DNA from: Brachybacterium aquaticum
GTDB lineage: Bacteria > Actinomycetota > Actinomycetes > Actinomycetales > Dermabacteraceae
DNA length: 64,000 nt
Reading direction: 5' to 3'
Assembly: GCF_014204755.1 (NCBI RefSeq)
Contig: NZ_JACHLZ010000001.1
Coordinates: 1,488,001 to 1,552,000 of the forward strand
In this document: piece by piece, positions 42,836 through 57,158 of the stretch
How positions within the stretch are numbered: the first letter of the stretch is position 1
How the letters are laid out: each line of letters starts with the position of its first letter
Program-made: the position numbers and the translations under genes
Notes under the pieces: model-generated
What the model was told of the DNA's origin: nothing
Database searches by the model: none
What the model saw: only the letters and a program-made list of their open reading frames with translations

Positions 42836-42873
42836 CCCGGGCAGGAGCCCGGGGTCACGGGCAAGAGCCCGTG
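42836..42873 (-). promoter_or_regulatory. Twin stem-loops in the leader of the ANTAR regulator
   Basis: On the minus strand, CACGGGC-TCTT-GCCCGTG and CCCGGGC-TCCT-GCCCGGG are perfect 7-bp stems with 4-nt loops, only 2 nt apart, ending 29 nt before the start codon. The two-hairpin layout recalls ANTAR target RNAs, but the loops are shorter than the usual six nucleotides and lack the expected A1/G4, so the link is speculative. Confidence 0.55.
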
Positions 42874-42932
42874 CGTCGGAGGCCGATGGTCATCAGCGGT
42901 ATCCTAGTCCAGCCCTCGAGGCCGAGGAGCAG

Positions 42933-43015
42933 GCCGGATTGGCGGAATGGTAGACGCGGCGCACTCAAAATGCGCTGTCCGTGAGGGCGTGCGGGTTCGA
43001 GTCCCGCATCCGGTA
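42933..43015 (+). tRNA. tRNA-Leu (anticodon CAA)
   Basis: An 83-nt class II tRNA. Acceptor arms GCCGGAT and ATCCGGT pair with one G-U; the anticodon arm GCGCA-CTCAAAA-TGCGC carries CAA; the variable arm is long; the T arm is GCGGG-TTCGAGT-CCCGC. The discriminator is A, and CCA is not encoded. A -10-like TATCCT lies at 42900-42905. It reads UUG codons. Confidence 0.96.
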
Positions 43016-43023
43016 CCCCAGGT

Positions 43024-43063
43024 GGGGGCGTGCGAGGGCACCGAGGCCCGCGCACGCACCCCC
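43024..43063. terminator. Bidirectional terminator between tRNA-Leu and the GH32 gene
   Basis: GGGGGCGTGCG pairs with CGCACGCACCCCC (small bulge) in the gap between the tRNA end and the convergent GH32 stop codon. Confidence 0.6.
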
Positions 43064-43065
43064 GC

Positions 43066-44637
43066 TCAGCGGTCCGGGGTCTCCCACATCGGGTGCAGGC
43101 GGCGCGCGACGAGGCGCGTCACATGGATCACCCCGCCGACCGAGGTCAGTGCGAGACTGCGCGGACCGTCCGCCGGGAAGGCGAGGGAGCTGAGGGTCTC
43201 CTCCCCCTCGCCGAGGAACACCTCGACGCTGCCGCGGTCCACGAGCACCCGCAGGCGCAGCGTGTCGCCGCCATCGAAGGGTGCGGAGCGGTATCCGCGA
43301 TCGCCGGGCCCGCCGCCGCTCGTGCGGCGGTCCAGCACCACGCGCCCGGACTGGTCGTCGTAGGCGACCCAGGTGCATCCGCTCGCCGTGCGCTGCACCT
43401 CGAGGGCGACCTGCTCGGAGGTGGTGCGGGCGAGGTCGACCTCGAGCTCGATCTCGCAGGCGTCGACGTCCTCGAGGAGCACCTCGGTGACGTCCGACGG
43501 GATGTCGGCGTCCTCGAGCACCCGCTCCCCCGCGCTGTCGCGCAGGGTGGCGAGCTCGGCGACGGGGAGGGCGCGCAGCCGCAGGTCCTCCCCCAGCGTC
43601 AGCTCGCGCGGCACGCTGAGCTGGCCACTCCAGCCGTCCTCGGCCTGGGAGGCCAGCGGCAGGGTGAATCCGCCCATCCATCCCAGCTGGAGGCGCCGAC
43701 CGTCCGGGGCCTCGAAGCTCTGGGGCGCGTAGTAGGTGTGGCCCCAGTCCGCGGGCCGGTACTCGGCCGCGGTGCGGAACTGCTCGCCAGGCGCCCAGTC
43801 GCCGATGACGTACCCGGCGTTGTGCCCATTGCGCCCGGCGTACCCGGCCGGACGCGCGGTCGTCATCGGGCAGTAGGTGAGCACCCACCGGTCACCGAGC
43901 GGGAAGAGGTCCGGGCATTCCAGCATGTACGCCGACGGGTCGGGGTCCTCGAACAGGACCGTCGCGAAGGTCCACTCGCGCAGGTCCTCGGAGCGGTAGA
44001 GCCGCACCTGGCCGCGATGGTCGGTGGACTGCGCACCGGCGACGAGCCACCAGGTGCCGTCCTGCCGCCACACCTTGGGGTCGCGGAAGTCGAGCACGTC
44101 CTGGGGTGCCTCGATGACGGTGCCGTGCTTGGTGAAGCGGACCCCGTCCTCGGAGGTGGCCAGGCACTGGACCTGGGTGACGCCGCCCGAGTCGTCCGTG
44201 CCGTTGTTCCAGCGGTGCCCGGTGTAGAGCACGGCCAGGGTCCCGTCCTCGTCCTCGACCGCGGAGCCGGAGAAGATCCCGTCGCGATCCGCCTCGAGGC
44301 TCGGCGCGAGCGCGAGCGGCTCGCGCCGCCAGGTGACGAGGTCCTCGCTGGACACGTGGCCCCAGTGCATCGTCCCCCAGTCGGTGCCGGCGGGGTGGTG
44401 CTGGAAGTAGACGTGGTAGCGGCCCTGGAAGTGGATCAGGCCGTTGGGGTCGTTGATCCAGCCTGCCGGTGCGGCGATGTGGAACGTGGGGTACCAGCGG
44501 TCGTCGCGGGTGGCGAGCAGGGCGGTGTTCGCCGCCGCGGCGCGCTCCAGGGCGTCCGCGTGCACGTGGCTCGCCGCAGCGTGCGCTGCAGCGGACTCAG
44601 CAGTGGGCTCCGCAGTGGACTCAGCGGTGGTCGGCAC
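43066..44637 (-). CDS. Glycoside hydrolase family 32 (sucrose-6-phosphate hydrolase/beta-fructofuranosidase)
   Basis: Enzyme of 523 residues that cleaves beta-fructosides. The five-blade propeller shows the nucleophile Asp in GWINDPNGLIHF (~60), the transition-state Asp in LDFRDPKVW and the acid/base Glu in LECPDLFPLG; FQHHPAGTDWGTMHWGH is also typical. The C-terminal beta-sandwich (~400-510) ends VDRGSVEVFLGEGE. There is no signal peptide, so the enzyme should be cytosolic and act on sugar brought in by the neighbouring permease. GTG start follows GAGGAG. The first ~30 residues are low-complexity Ala/Thr/Glu. Confidence 0.92.
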   Translation of the reverse strand: MPTTAESTAEPTAESAAAHAAASHVHADALERAAAANTALLATRDDRWYPTFHIAAPAGWINDPNGLIHFQGRYHVYFQHHPAGTDWGTMHWGHVSSEDLVTWRREPLALAPSLEADRDGIFSGSAVEDEDGTLAVLYTGHRWNNGTDDSGGVTQVQCLATSEDGVRFTKHGTVIEAPQDVLDFRDPKVWRQDGTWWLVAGAQSTDHRGQVRLYRSEDLREWTFATVLFEDPDPSAYMLECPDLFPLGDRWVLTYCPMTTARPAGYAGRNGHNAGYVIGDWAPGEQFRTAAEYRPADWGHTYYAPQSFEAPDGRRLQLGWMGGFTLPLASQAEDGWSGQLSVPRELTLGEDLRLRALPVAELATLRDSAGERVLEDADIPSDVTEVLLEDVDACEIELEVDLARTTSEQVALEVQRTASGCTWVAYDDQSGRVVLDRRTSGGGPGDRGYRSAPFDGGDTLRLRVLVDRGSVEVFLGEGEETLSSLAFPADGPRSLALTSVGGVIHVTRLVARRLHPMWETPDR

Positions 44638-44694
44638 GATGATCTCCTCGGGAGGGTCGGAAACGGTGTGGTGGCGGGGTGGGAGCCGGCCCGC

Positions 44695-45999
44695 TCAGAC
44701 CGCGGCGGGCTCGTCGGCAGCCTCGGGCTTCGGGGCGCGGCCCCGCACGAAGGGCTCCCCGAGCACCTGCCGGTCGTCCTTCTCCAGCAGCACCAGCGCG
44801 TAGACCGCCGCGAGCGCGACGACCCCGGCGATGACGAGGAAGGTGGGCTGGTAGCCGAGCTGGTCGCGCAGCGCGCCGAGCGGGCGGGAGAGGACGACGT
44901 TGCCGATCTGGGCGGAGATGTTGAAGCCGACCAGGTAGAGCGTCGCCGACAGCCCGGTGCTGAAGTGCAGGGTGAAGTAGCGGAAGATGCCCAGCACGAA
45001 CAGGGGCACCTCGAAGGCGTGGAGCATCTTCACGATGCTGATGAGCACGGGCCCGTCCAGCACCGCGGTGCCGAGAATGCGCACGAACATCACGCTCACG
45101 CCGAGCAGGAGGGTGTTCCGCACGCCCACGTGCCGCATCACGACCGTGACCGCGCCCATCATCAGCGCCTCGAGGAACACCTGCGCCGAGTTCAGCGCAC
45201 CGTAGGTCTGCTGGCCCACGGCCGGGTCGTCGAACAGGGAGGTGTAGAAGTCGGGGAACATCTGCTGGTCGTAGACGGTGTAGAAGGTCCACGAGAGGAT
45301 CACGAAGCCGATGACGACCCACAGCGAGCGCCTCTTCAGCAGGCCCGCCATCTCGCGCACGCCCGGGGTGCTGGGGAGCACCTGGCCGGCGACCGGCTGC
45401 TCGGCGCCGCGCGGGCGCCACAGGAGCTGGACGAGCAGCAGCGCATGGCCCAGGACGGAGCCGGCCCAGAAGTTCAGGTCGGGATCGCGGGTGAACAGGA
45501 ACCCGGCGATGAGCGCGACGATCGCGTAGCCGAAGGAGCCCCACATGCGGGCCTGGCCGAACTCGAAGCCGTTGCGGCGGCTGAGGCGCTCCACGAAGGC
45601 CTCGAACAGGCCGGTCGAGCCGACGAAGGCCGCGGCGATGAACACGGAGCCCAGCGCGACGCCGAGTCCGAAGTTGTTCTCGAGCAGCGGCTTGTAGACG
45701 AAGATCGCGAAGGGGCCGACGAGGGCCATCAGCGCGGAGATGACGATGGTGACGTTCCGCTTGAGGTCCAGGCGGTCCTGGATCGTGCCGTACAGGAGCA
45801 TCAACACGAGGGTGGCCGCGGAGTTGGCGGAATAGATGGTGCCGACCTGGGAGCCGGTGAGCTGGAGGCCGCCGGCCTCGCTGGTCAGTCAGATCTGGAA
45901 GAAGGACCACCAGATCCCCCAGGAGGCGAAGTACAGCAGGATCGTGACGGAGCCGAACTGGTACGAGGAGTTCCGCAGGGAGCGGGTGAACGTCGACAT
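44695..45999 (-). pseudogene. Sugar permease of the LacY/oligosaccharide:H+ symporter family with an in-frame stop
   Basis: ATG at 45999 follows GAAAGG and gives FGSVTILLYFASWGIWWSFF, then TGA at 45891-45889 (codon 37), after which the same frame continues LTSEAGGLQLTGSQVGTIYS for 397 more codons through a complete major-facilitator protein (IQDRLDLKRN, the LLKRRSLW half-boundary, about twelve helices). Close relatives have Trp at this site (FFQIWLTSE), so TGG to TGA is the simplest change. Without read-through no full permease is made. It sits between GH32 and lacI and would import sucrose or another fructoside. A sequencing error cannot be excluded. Confidence 0.78.
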
Positions 46000-46116
46000 G
46001 GTGACCTTTCGACATTGAAGCGGGTCGGGATGCGGGACGCCCTCAGGGGAATCCTGGGGGCACTGCACTGCCGGGTGATGCGCTGCCGGAGCCGGCGGAG
46101 GGAGCCGGTCGGACCA

Positions 46117-46140
46117 TCGTTGCTATAACGATTAGGTAGT
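46117..46140. promoter_or_regulatory. Candidate operator for the LacI regulator
   Basis: A short AT-rich island in GC-rich DNA holds the inverted repeat ATCGTT-GCTAT-AACGAT (46117-46133), followed by TAGGTAGT. On the minus strand a TATAGC could be a -10 for the permease. A related AAACGATTT half-like sequence lies at the lacI 3' end (46179-46188). LacI-family operators usually have a central CG flanked by A/T, so these are candidates only. Confidence 0.4.
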
Positions 46141-46177
46141 ACATAGCACTCCGCTCGCCCCCTGCTTAGAGGTTTTG

Positions 46178-47209
46178 CTAAATCGTTTGGACCGTGTCGC
46201 GCTCGATGAGCTCGAGCGGGAGCAGCGTGCGCTCCGCGGGCAGCGCAGCGCCGCTGGTGACGGCGTCCAGGAGCATGCCGGCACCCACCTCCCCCATCTC
46301 GCGGTAGGGCAGGCGGAGCGTGGTCAGCTGCGGCCGCACCATGGTCGCGAGCTCCTCGTCGTCGAAGGAGATGAGCGAGAGGTCCGCGGGCACGCACAGA
46401 CCGCGCTCGGCCGCGGCCTGGAGCACACCGAAGGCGACGCGGTCGTTGACGGCGAGGATCGCGGTGGTGTCCGGGGCGGCGTCGAGCACGGCGTGGGCGC
46501 CGCGGAAGCCGAGCTCGGGCTCCCACACGTCGCCGTGGTGCTCGGCGGTGAAGCGCAGTCCCGCCTCGGCCGTCGCGTCGTCGATCCCGTCGAGACGGAC
46601 GGGGATGTTGGTCGAGACGGAGGGCAGGGCGCGCTCGGGATGGCGGCCGATGAGCGCGATGCGCCGATGGCCGCGCTCGAGCAGATGGCGCACGGCCGCC
46701 TGCCCGGCGGGGAACTCGTCGGGGCCGACGGCGGGCCAGCCCTCGGAGATGCCGTTCAGCACGATCCGCGCCTCGGCGCCCTCCGGGGCGGGCAGAGCGA
46801 TCTCGCGGCCGGTCATCATGCCGAGCACGAGGCCGTCCACGCGGTGGGAGCGGAGGATCCCGAGGGCGCGCGCGATCCGCTCGGGATGGTGGTCGACCTC
46901 GGCGATCATCACCGAGTGGTCGCGCTGCTCGGCGGTCTCCAGCAGGCCGCGCAGCATGCCCGCGGCGAAGCGGGTCACCGTGACCTCGTCGGAGATGAAG
47001 CCGATCGTCGCGGTGCGCCCGGTGCGCAGGCTGCGCGCGGTCGCGTCGGCGACGTAGCCGAGCTCGGCCGCGGCCTCCTTGATCAGCTTCGCGGTGGAAT
47101 CGGCGATGCGGGAGCCGGGCTTGTCGTTCAGCGCCATCGACACGGTGGGGACGGAGAAGCCGGTGCGACGGGCGATGTCGGCCAGGGTCGGACGCCGGCT
47201 GCGGGCCAC
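46178..47209 (-). CDS. LacI-family transcriptional regulator
   Basis: Repressor of 343 residues: helix-turn-helix PTLADIARRTGFSVPTVSMA with hinge DATARSLRTGRTATIGF at ~8-65, then a periplasmic-binding-like effector domain (MLRGLLETAEQRDHSVMIAE, VDGLVLGMMTG, ILAVNDRVAFGVLQAA, LSLISFDDEELA). GTG at 47209 follows GAGGAGGG. It is cotranscribed or at least colinear with the permease and GH32 genes and is the probable local repressor, with a fructoside or its phosphate as likely effector (inference). Confidence 0.92.
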   Translation of the reverse strand: MARSRRPTLADIARRTGFSVPTVSMALNDKPGSRIADSTAKLIKEAAAELGYVADATARSLRTGRTATIGFISDEVTVTRFAAGMLRGLLETAEQRDHSVMIAEVDHHPERIARALGILRSHRVDGLVLGMMTGREIALPAPEGAEARIVLNGISEGWPAVGPDEFPAGQAAVRHLLERGHRRIALIGRHPERALPSVSTNIPVRLDGIDDATAEAGLRFTAEHHGDVWEPELGFRGAHAVLDAAPDTTAILAVNDRVAFGVLQAAAERGLCVPADLSLISFDDEELATMVRPQLTTLRLPYREMGEVGAGMLLDAVTSGAALPAERTLLPLELIERDTVQTI

Positions 47210-47299
47210 CGCACCCTCCTCGGTATCGTGGGGCACCCCGGTGCACGGCCCGGGGACGGGCTCCCCACCCGTGAGCAGGGACTTCCGATCATACGCGAA

Positions 47300-47331
47300 C
47301 GGCGCCCGCGACCTCTCGGTCACGGGCGCCG
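47300..47331 (-). terminator. Strong hairpin between pyk and lacI
   Basis: A 14-bp stem CGGCGCCCGCGACC/GGTCACGGGCGCCG with one mismatch and a 4-nt loop lies 115 bp after the pyk stop and isolates pyk from the sugar cluster. Confidence 0.7.
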
Positions 47332-47445
47332 TGGCGCTGTGTCGGTCCGCTTCCGCAGGGTCAGCGGTGCGGGCCGCTCTCGCGGCGGTCAGCGGTGGTG
47401 GCGGCTCAGCAGTGCGTCGAGACGGCGTTCACTGACCGCCGGCGC

Positions 47446-48909
47446 TCACTGACCGGCGGCGATGCGGTCGGCCTCGATGCGGGCCGACTCGGTGCCGTCG
47501 AGGTCGCCGATGCGGTGCACGCGCAGGGTGTTGGTCGAGCCGTGGACGCCGGGGGGCGAACCGGCCGCGATGACGACCAGGTCGTTCTTCTGCAGGCCCT
47601 TCTGCTCGCGCAGGAGGTCGTCGACGACCTGGACCATCTCGTCGGTGTCGCGCTGCATCGGGACGAGGTGCGCCTCGACGCCCCAGGTCAGCGACAGCTG
47701 GCGGGCGACCTCGGGGTAGGGGGTCATGGCCAGCAGCGGGATGGTCGGGCGCAGGCGGGAGAGGCGGCGGGCGGTGTCGCCGGACTCGGTGAAGGTCACC
47801 AGGTACTGGGCGGAGAGCTGGTCGCCGATCTCGGAGGCCGCGCGGGTGATCGCGCCGCCGCGGGTGTGCGGAATCGTGCCGAGCGCCAGGATGCGGTCCG
47901 CGCCGTTCTCCTCGGTGTTGGTGACGATGCGGGCCATGGTGCGCACCGCCTCGAAGGGGTACTTGCCCACGCTGGTCTCGCCGGAGAGCATGACCGCGTC
48001 GGCGCCGTCGAGGATGGCGTTGGCGCAGTCGGAGGCCTCGGCGCGGGTGGGGCGCGGGTTCTCGATCATCGACTCGAGCACCTGGGTGGCGACGATGACG
48101 GGCTTCGCGTTGCGGCGGGCGAGCTCGATGGCGCGCTTCTGCACCAGCGGCACCTGCTCCAGCGGCAGCTCCACGCCGAGGTCGCCACGGGCGACCATGA
48201 TGCCGTCGAAGGCGCCGACGATGGAGCGCAGCGCGCGCACGGCCTGCGGCTTCTCGATCTTGGCGATGACGGGGACGCGGCGCCCCTCCTCCTGCATGAT
48301 GCGCAGGACGTCGTCCATGTCGTGGGCGTCGCGCACGAAGGACAGCGCGATGAGGTCGGCGCCGAGCCCGAGGCCCCAGCGCAGGTCCGCGATGTCCTTC
48401 TCGCTCATGGCGGGGACGGACACGGCGACGCCCGGCAGGTTGATGCCCTTGTGGTTGGAGACCGGGCCGGCGACCTCGACGATGGTGGTGACGTCGGTGG
48501 CGGTGACGTCGGTGACGCGCACGGAGACCTTGCCGTCGTCGATCAGCAGCACGTCGCCGGGGCGGCAGTCGCCCGGCAGGCCCTTGAACGTGGTGGAGAC
48601 GCGCTCCTTGGTGCCGACGATGTCGTCGGTGGTGATGGTGAAGGTGTCGCCGACCTCGAGGAAGTGCGAACCGGCCTCGAAGTTGCCGAGGCGGATTTTC
48701 GGGCCCTGGAGGTCCACGAGCACCGCGACGTTCTTGCCGAGGTCCTCGGAGGCCTTGCGGATGTTCGCGTAGACCGCCTCGTGGTCGTCGTAGGTGCCGT
48801 GGCTGAGATTCATCCGCGCCACGTTCATCCCGGATTCGATCAGCGTCCGGATCTGCTCGTAGGTATTGGTCGCGGGACCAAGGGTGCAGACGATCTTCGC
48901 TTTGCGCAT
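47446..48909 (-). CDS. pyk: Pyruvate kinase
   Basis: Final glycolytic step, PEP plus ADP to pyruvate plus ATP (487 aa). The A and B domains carry AKIVCTLGPATNTYEQI, ARMNLSHGTYDDH, VDLQGPKIRLG, the catalytic Lys in VIAKIEKPQAV and MVARGDLGVELPLEQVP; the C-terminal regulatory domain is complete (LAMTPYPEVARQLSLTWGVE). ATG at 48909. Position after the gltBD genes is conserved in actinobacteria. Confidence 0.97.
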   Translation of the reverse strand: MRKAKIVCTLGPATNTYEQIRTLIESGMNVARMNLSHGTYDDHEAVYANIRKASEDLGKNVAVLVDLQGPKIRLGNFEAGSHFLEVGDTFTITTDDIVGTKERVSTTFKGLPGDCRPGDVLLIDDGKVSVRVTDVTATDVTTIVEVAGPVSNHKGINLPGVAVSVPAMSEKDIADLRWGLGLGADLIALSFVRDAHDMDDVLRIMQEEGRRVPVIAKIEKPQAVRALRSIVGAFDGIMVARGDLGVELPLEQVPLVQKRAIELARRNAKPVIVATQVLESMIENPRPTRAEASDCANAILDGADAVMLSGETSVGKYPFEAVRTMARIVTNTEENGADRILALGTIPHTRGGAITRAASEIGDQLSAQYLVTFTESGDTARRLSRLRPTIPLLAMTPYPEVARQLSLTWGVEAHLVPMQRDTDEMVQVVDDLLREQKGLQKNDLVVIAAGSPPGVHGSTNTLRVHRIGDLDGTESARIEADRIAAGQ

Positions 48910-48955
48910 GTCAACCCATCTGTAGTTCGTATGAAGGGCCGCGACCCTCCGGGGG

Positions 48956-48973
48956 GCGGCGCGCGGGCGCCGC
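48956..48973 (-). terminator. Hairpin between gltD and pyk
   Basis: GCGGCGC-GCGG-GCGCCGC is a perfect 7-bp stem with a tetraloop, 38 nt after the gltD stop. Confidence 0.5.
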
Positions 48974-49011
48974 AGAAGGGCCGCAGCGTCGCGTGTGCTG
49001 GACCCATCCTG

Positions 49012-55063
<6,052 letters not shown>

Positions 55064-55182
55064 GGCGCTGGCCCTTTCCTTGGGGGCGGACGGAAGAGCG
55101 GGGACGTCGGAGGCCGACGTCGTCCCGGTCCCAGGGACCGCCCCCGAGGGCGTGGCGCGATGCGACGTCTCGGGGGTGCGGT

Positions 55183-56112
55183 CTAGGTGCCGGGCGGGTT
55201 CTCGGTGCCGGCGGAGGGCGGGGTGCCGGACTTCTCCACCTCGTCCTCGTCGGGGCCGTTGCCCTCGGTCTGGGCGAGCAGGGTGAAGGAGCCGTCGGCC
55301 GCGACGACCTCGCCGCCGCGCTTGCGCTTGCGGTAGGTGAGGATCACGAACATCGCCACGCCCACGAGGGCCATGAGGATGGCGACGAGGGTGTGGATGC
55401 GCAGCGGGCCGACCATGAGCACGGGCTCGGAGCGGATCGCGTCGATCCAGGCGCGGCCGGTGGAGTACAGGGCGACATAGGCCCAGAACTGGCGGCCGCC
55501 GGCGAGCTGGAAGCGGTGGGCGAGCAGGAGCAGCACGGCCAGGGCCGCGAGGTTCCACAGCTGCTCGTACAGGAAGGTGGGGTGGTACGTGCCGGGCACG
55601 CAGCCGTTGATGGTCTGCCCGTTGGTGACGCAGGTGATGTCCCAGGCCCACCAGGCGTCCAGCGGCGGCCCGTACAGCTCCTGGTTGAACCAGTTGCCGA
55701 AGCGGCCCAGCACCTGGGCGATGAGCAGGGTGGGCGCGACGGTGTCGGCCAGCGCCGTGAAGGACACACCCTTGATCCGGGACATGATCCACACCGCGAG
55801 CGCGCCGCCGGCGACGCCGCCGTAGATCGCGAGCCCGCCCTGCCAGATGTACAGCACGGCGATCGGGTTGCCGTTCTCGCCGAAGAAGGGCTCCGGGGAG
55901 GTCAGGACGTGCCAGACGCGGGAGCCGACGATGCCGGCGATCACCGCGACGAACATGATGTCGAACAGGGTGTCGCCGTCGCCGCCGCGCTTCTCCCAGC
56001 GCTTGGTGGCCCACCACATGGCCACGCCGATGCCGGCGAGGATGCACAGGGCGTAGAAGTGGATCGTCAGCGGGCCGAGCGAGAGGGCGGAGACGGAGGG
56101 GCTCGGGATCAT
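55183..56112 (-). CDS. lgt: Prolipoprotein diacylglyceryl transferase
   Basis: Transfers diacylglycerol to the lipobox Cys of prolipoproteins (309 aa, membrane). Signature GRFGNWFNQELYGPPLDAWW is intact, with GSRVWHVL and YHPTFLYEQLWNLAAL nearby and about seven helices. The C-terminal ~45 residues are acidic and Pro-rich. ATG at 56112 follows GAGAGGA. lgt after trpA is the usual actinobacterial order. Confidence 0.96.
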   Translation of the reverse strand: MIPSPSVSALSLGPLTIHFYALCILAGIGVAMWWATKRWEKRGGDGDTLFDIMFVAVIAGIVGSRVWHVLTSPEPFFGENGNPIAVLYIWQGGLAIYGGVAGGALAVWIMSRIKGVSFTALADTVAPTLLIAQVLGRFGNWFNQELYGPPLDAWWAWDITCVTNGQTINGCVPGTYHPTFLYEQLWNLAALAVLLLLAHRFQLAGGRQFWAYVALYSTGRAWIDAIRSEPVLMVGPLRIHTLVAILMALVGVAMFVILTYRKRKRGGEVVAADGSFTLLAQTEGNGPDEDEVEKSGTPPSAGTENPPGT

Positions 56113-56175
56113 CGGGTCCTCTCCTCTCCCGGCCGACAGGGGCCGTCTCTCCTCGGCCACGAGGGCCGGTCACTC

Positions 56176-56236
56176 CGGCCGACGGGGCCGTGCCGTTCGG
56201 CCGACGGGGCCGTGCCGCCCGGCCGGGAGGGCCGGG
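56176..56236. repeat. 22-bp repeats with CGGCCGACGGGG core
   Basis: CGGCCGACGGGGCCGTGCCG followed by TT or CC starts at 56176 and 56198, with a third, partly matching copy at 56220 (CGGCCGGGAGGGCC). The 22-bp period is the same as in the array at 34542-34636. Confidence 0.75.
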
Positions 56237-56238
56237 GT

Positions 56239-56258
56239 CCGGGACCGGGAGGTCCCGG
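56239..56258 (-). terminator. Hairpin after trpA
   Basis: CCGGGACC-GGGA-GGTCCCGG, an 8-bp perfect stem with tetraloop, lies 12 nt past the trpA stop and separates the trp operon from lgt. Confidence 0.6.
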
Positions 56259-56270
56259 TCGGGGGGCGGG

Positions 56271-57158
56271 TCAGGCGCGGGCGCGCTCGACGCCTGCGCG
56301 GAGGTCCTTGGCGACCTCCGCCAGGGCGGTGAGTGCCGCCCGGTCGTCGCCCTCGTGCTCGAGCAGCGCGCGCACGAAGGCGGACCCGACGATCACTCCA
56401 TCAGCGTACGCGCCGACCTGCGCGGCCTGCTCACCATGAGAGACGCCCAGACCCACGCACACGTTGGTCGCACCGGCGGCGCGGGTCCGCTCCACCAGCC
56501 CCTCGGTGGCCGTGGACACGCTGGCCCGGGTGCCGGTGACGCCCATGGTGCTCGCGGCGTACACGAATCCGGTTGTGTGCGAGACCACATGCTCGAGGCG
56601 GTCGCGCGGGGAGCTCGGTGCGACGAGGAACACGCGGTCCACGCCGTGCTCCTCGGACGCGGCGATCCAGTCGGCGCCCTCGTCGGGGATGAGGTCGGGG
56701 GTGATGAGCCCGGCGCCGCCGGCGGCCGCGAGGTCGCGCGCGAAGGCGTCGGGGCCGTAGGCGAGGACCGGGTTCCAGTAGCTCATCACGAGGATTGCGG
56801 CGCCGCGGCCGGAGAGCGCCTCGACGGCCTCGAGGACGTGGCGGGTGCGGGTCCCCGCCTCGAGCGCGGCGGAGGCCGCCTTCTGGATGACCGGGCCATC
56901 CATCACCGGATCGGAGTAGGGCAGGCCGAGCTCGATCATGTCGGCACCGTTGTCGATGAGGACGCGGGCGGCGTCGATCGAGCGCTGCAGGTCGGGGTAG
57001 CCGACGGGCAGGTAGCCGACGAGAGCGGCACGGTTCTCGGCCCGGGCGCGGTCGAGCACCTCCGCGGCGCGGAGCCGCTGCGAGTCGGGGCGCGGGGAGT
57101 CGGGGCGCGGGGAGGCGGTGCTCTGGGCATCGGGGCGCGAGGCGTCGGCGGCGGTCAT
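56271..57158 (-). CDS. trpA: Tryptophan synthase alpha chain
   Basis: Cleaves indole-3-glycerol phosphate to indole and G3P (295 aa). Catalytic Glu in [20 protein letters not shown] and Asp in the same loop, [24 protein letters not shown] and the phosphate site GVTGTRASV with VGLGVS and [11 protein letters not shown] are present. The first ~28 residues are a Ser/Pro/Arg-rich extension with a repeated RPDS. ATG overlaps the trpB stop by 4 nt. Confidence 0.96.
   Translation of the reverse strand: MTAADASRPDAQSTASPRPDSPRPDSQRLRAAEVLDRARAENRAALVGYLPVGYPDLQRSIDAARVLIDNGADMIELGLPYSDPVMDGPVIQKAASAALEAGTRTRHVLEAVEALSGRGAAILVMSYWNPVLAYGPDAFARDLAAAGGAGLITPDLIPDEGADWIAASEEHGVDRVFLVAPSSPRDRLEHVVSHTTGFVYAASTMGVTGTRASVSTATEGLVERTRAAGATNVCVGLGVSHGEQAAQVGAYADGVIVGSAFVRALLEHEGDDRAALTALAEVAKDLRAGVERARA

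Noticed and set aside
42933..43015. tRNA-Leu as an integration site
   Set aside because: No integrase or repeated tRNA 3' end lies within reach, and the flanking genes are normal in composition.
24486..45891. TGA recoded as tryptophan, explaining both interrupted genes
   Set aside because: TGA is the natural stop of most intact genes here, many in 4-nt overlaps that need termination at TGA, so general recoding is excluded.
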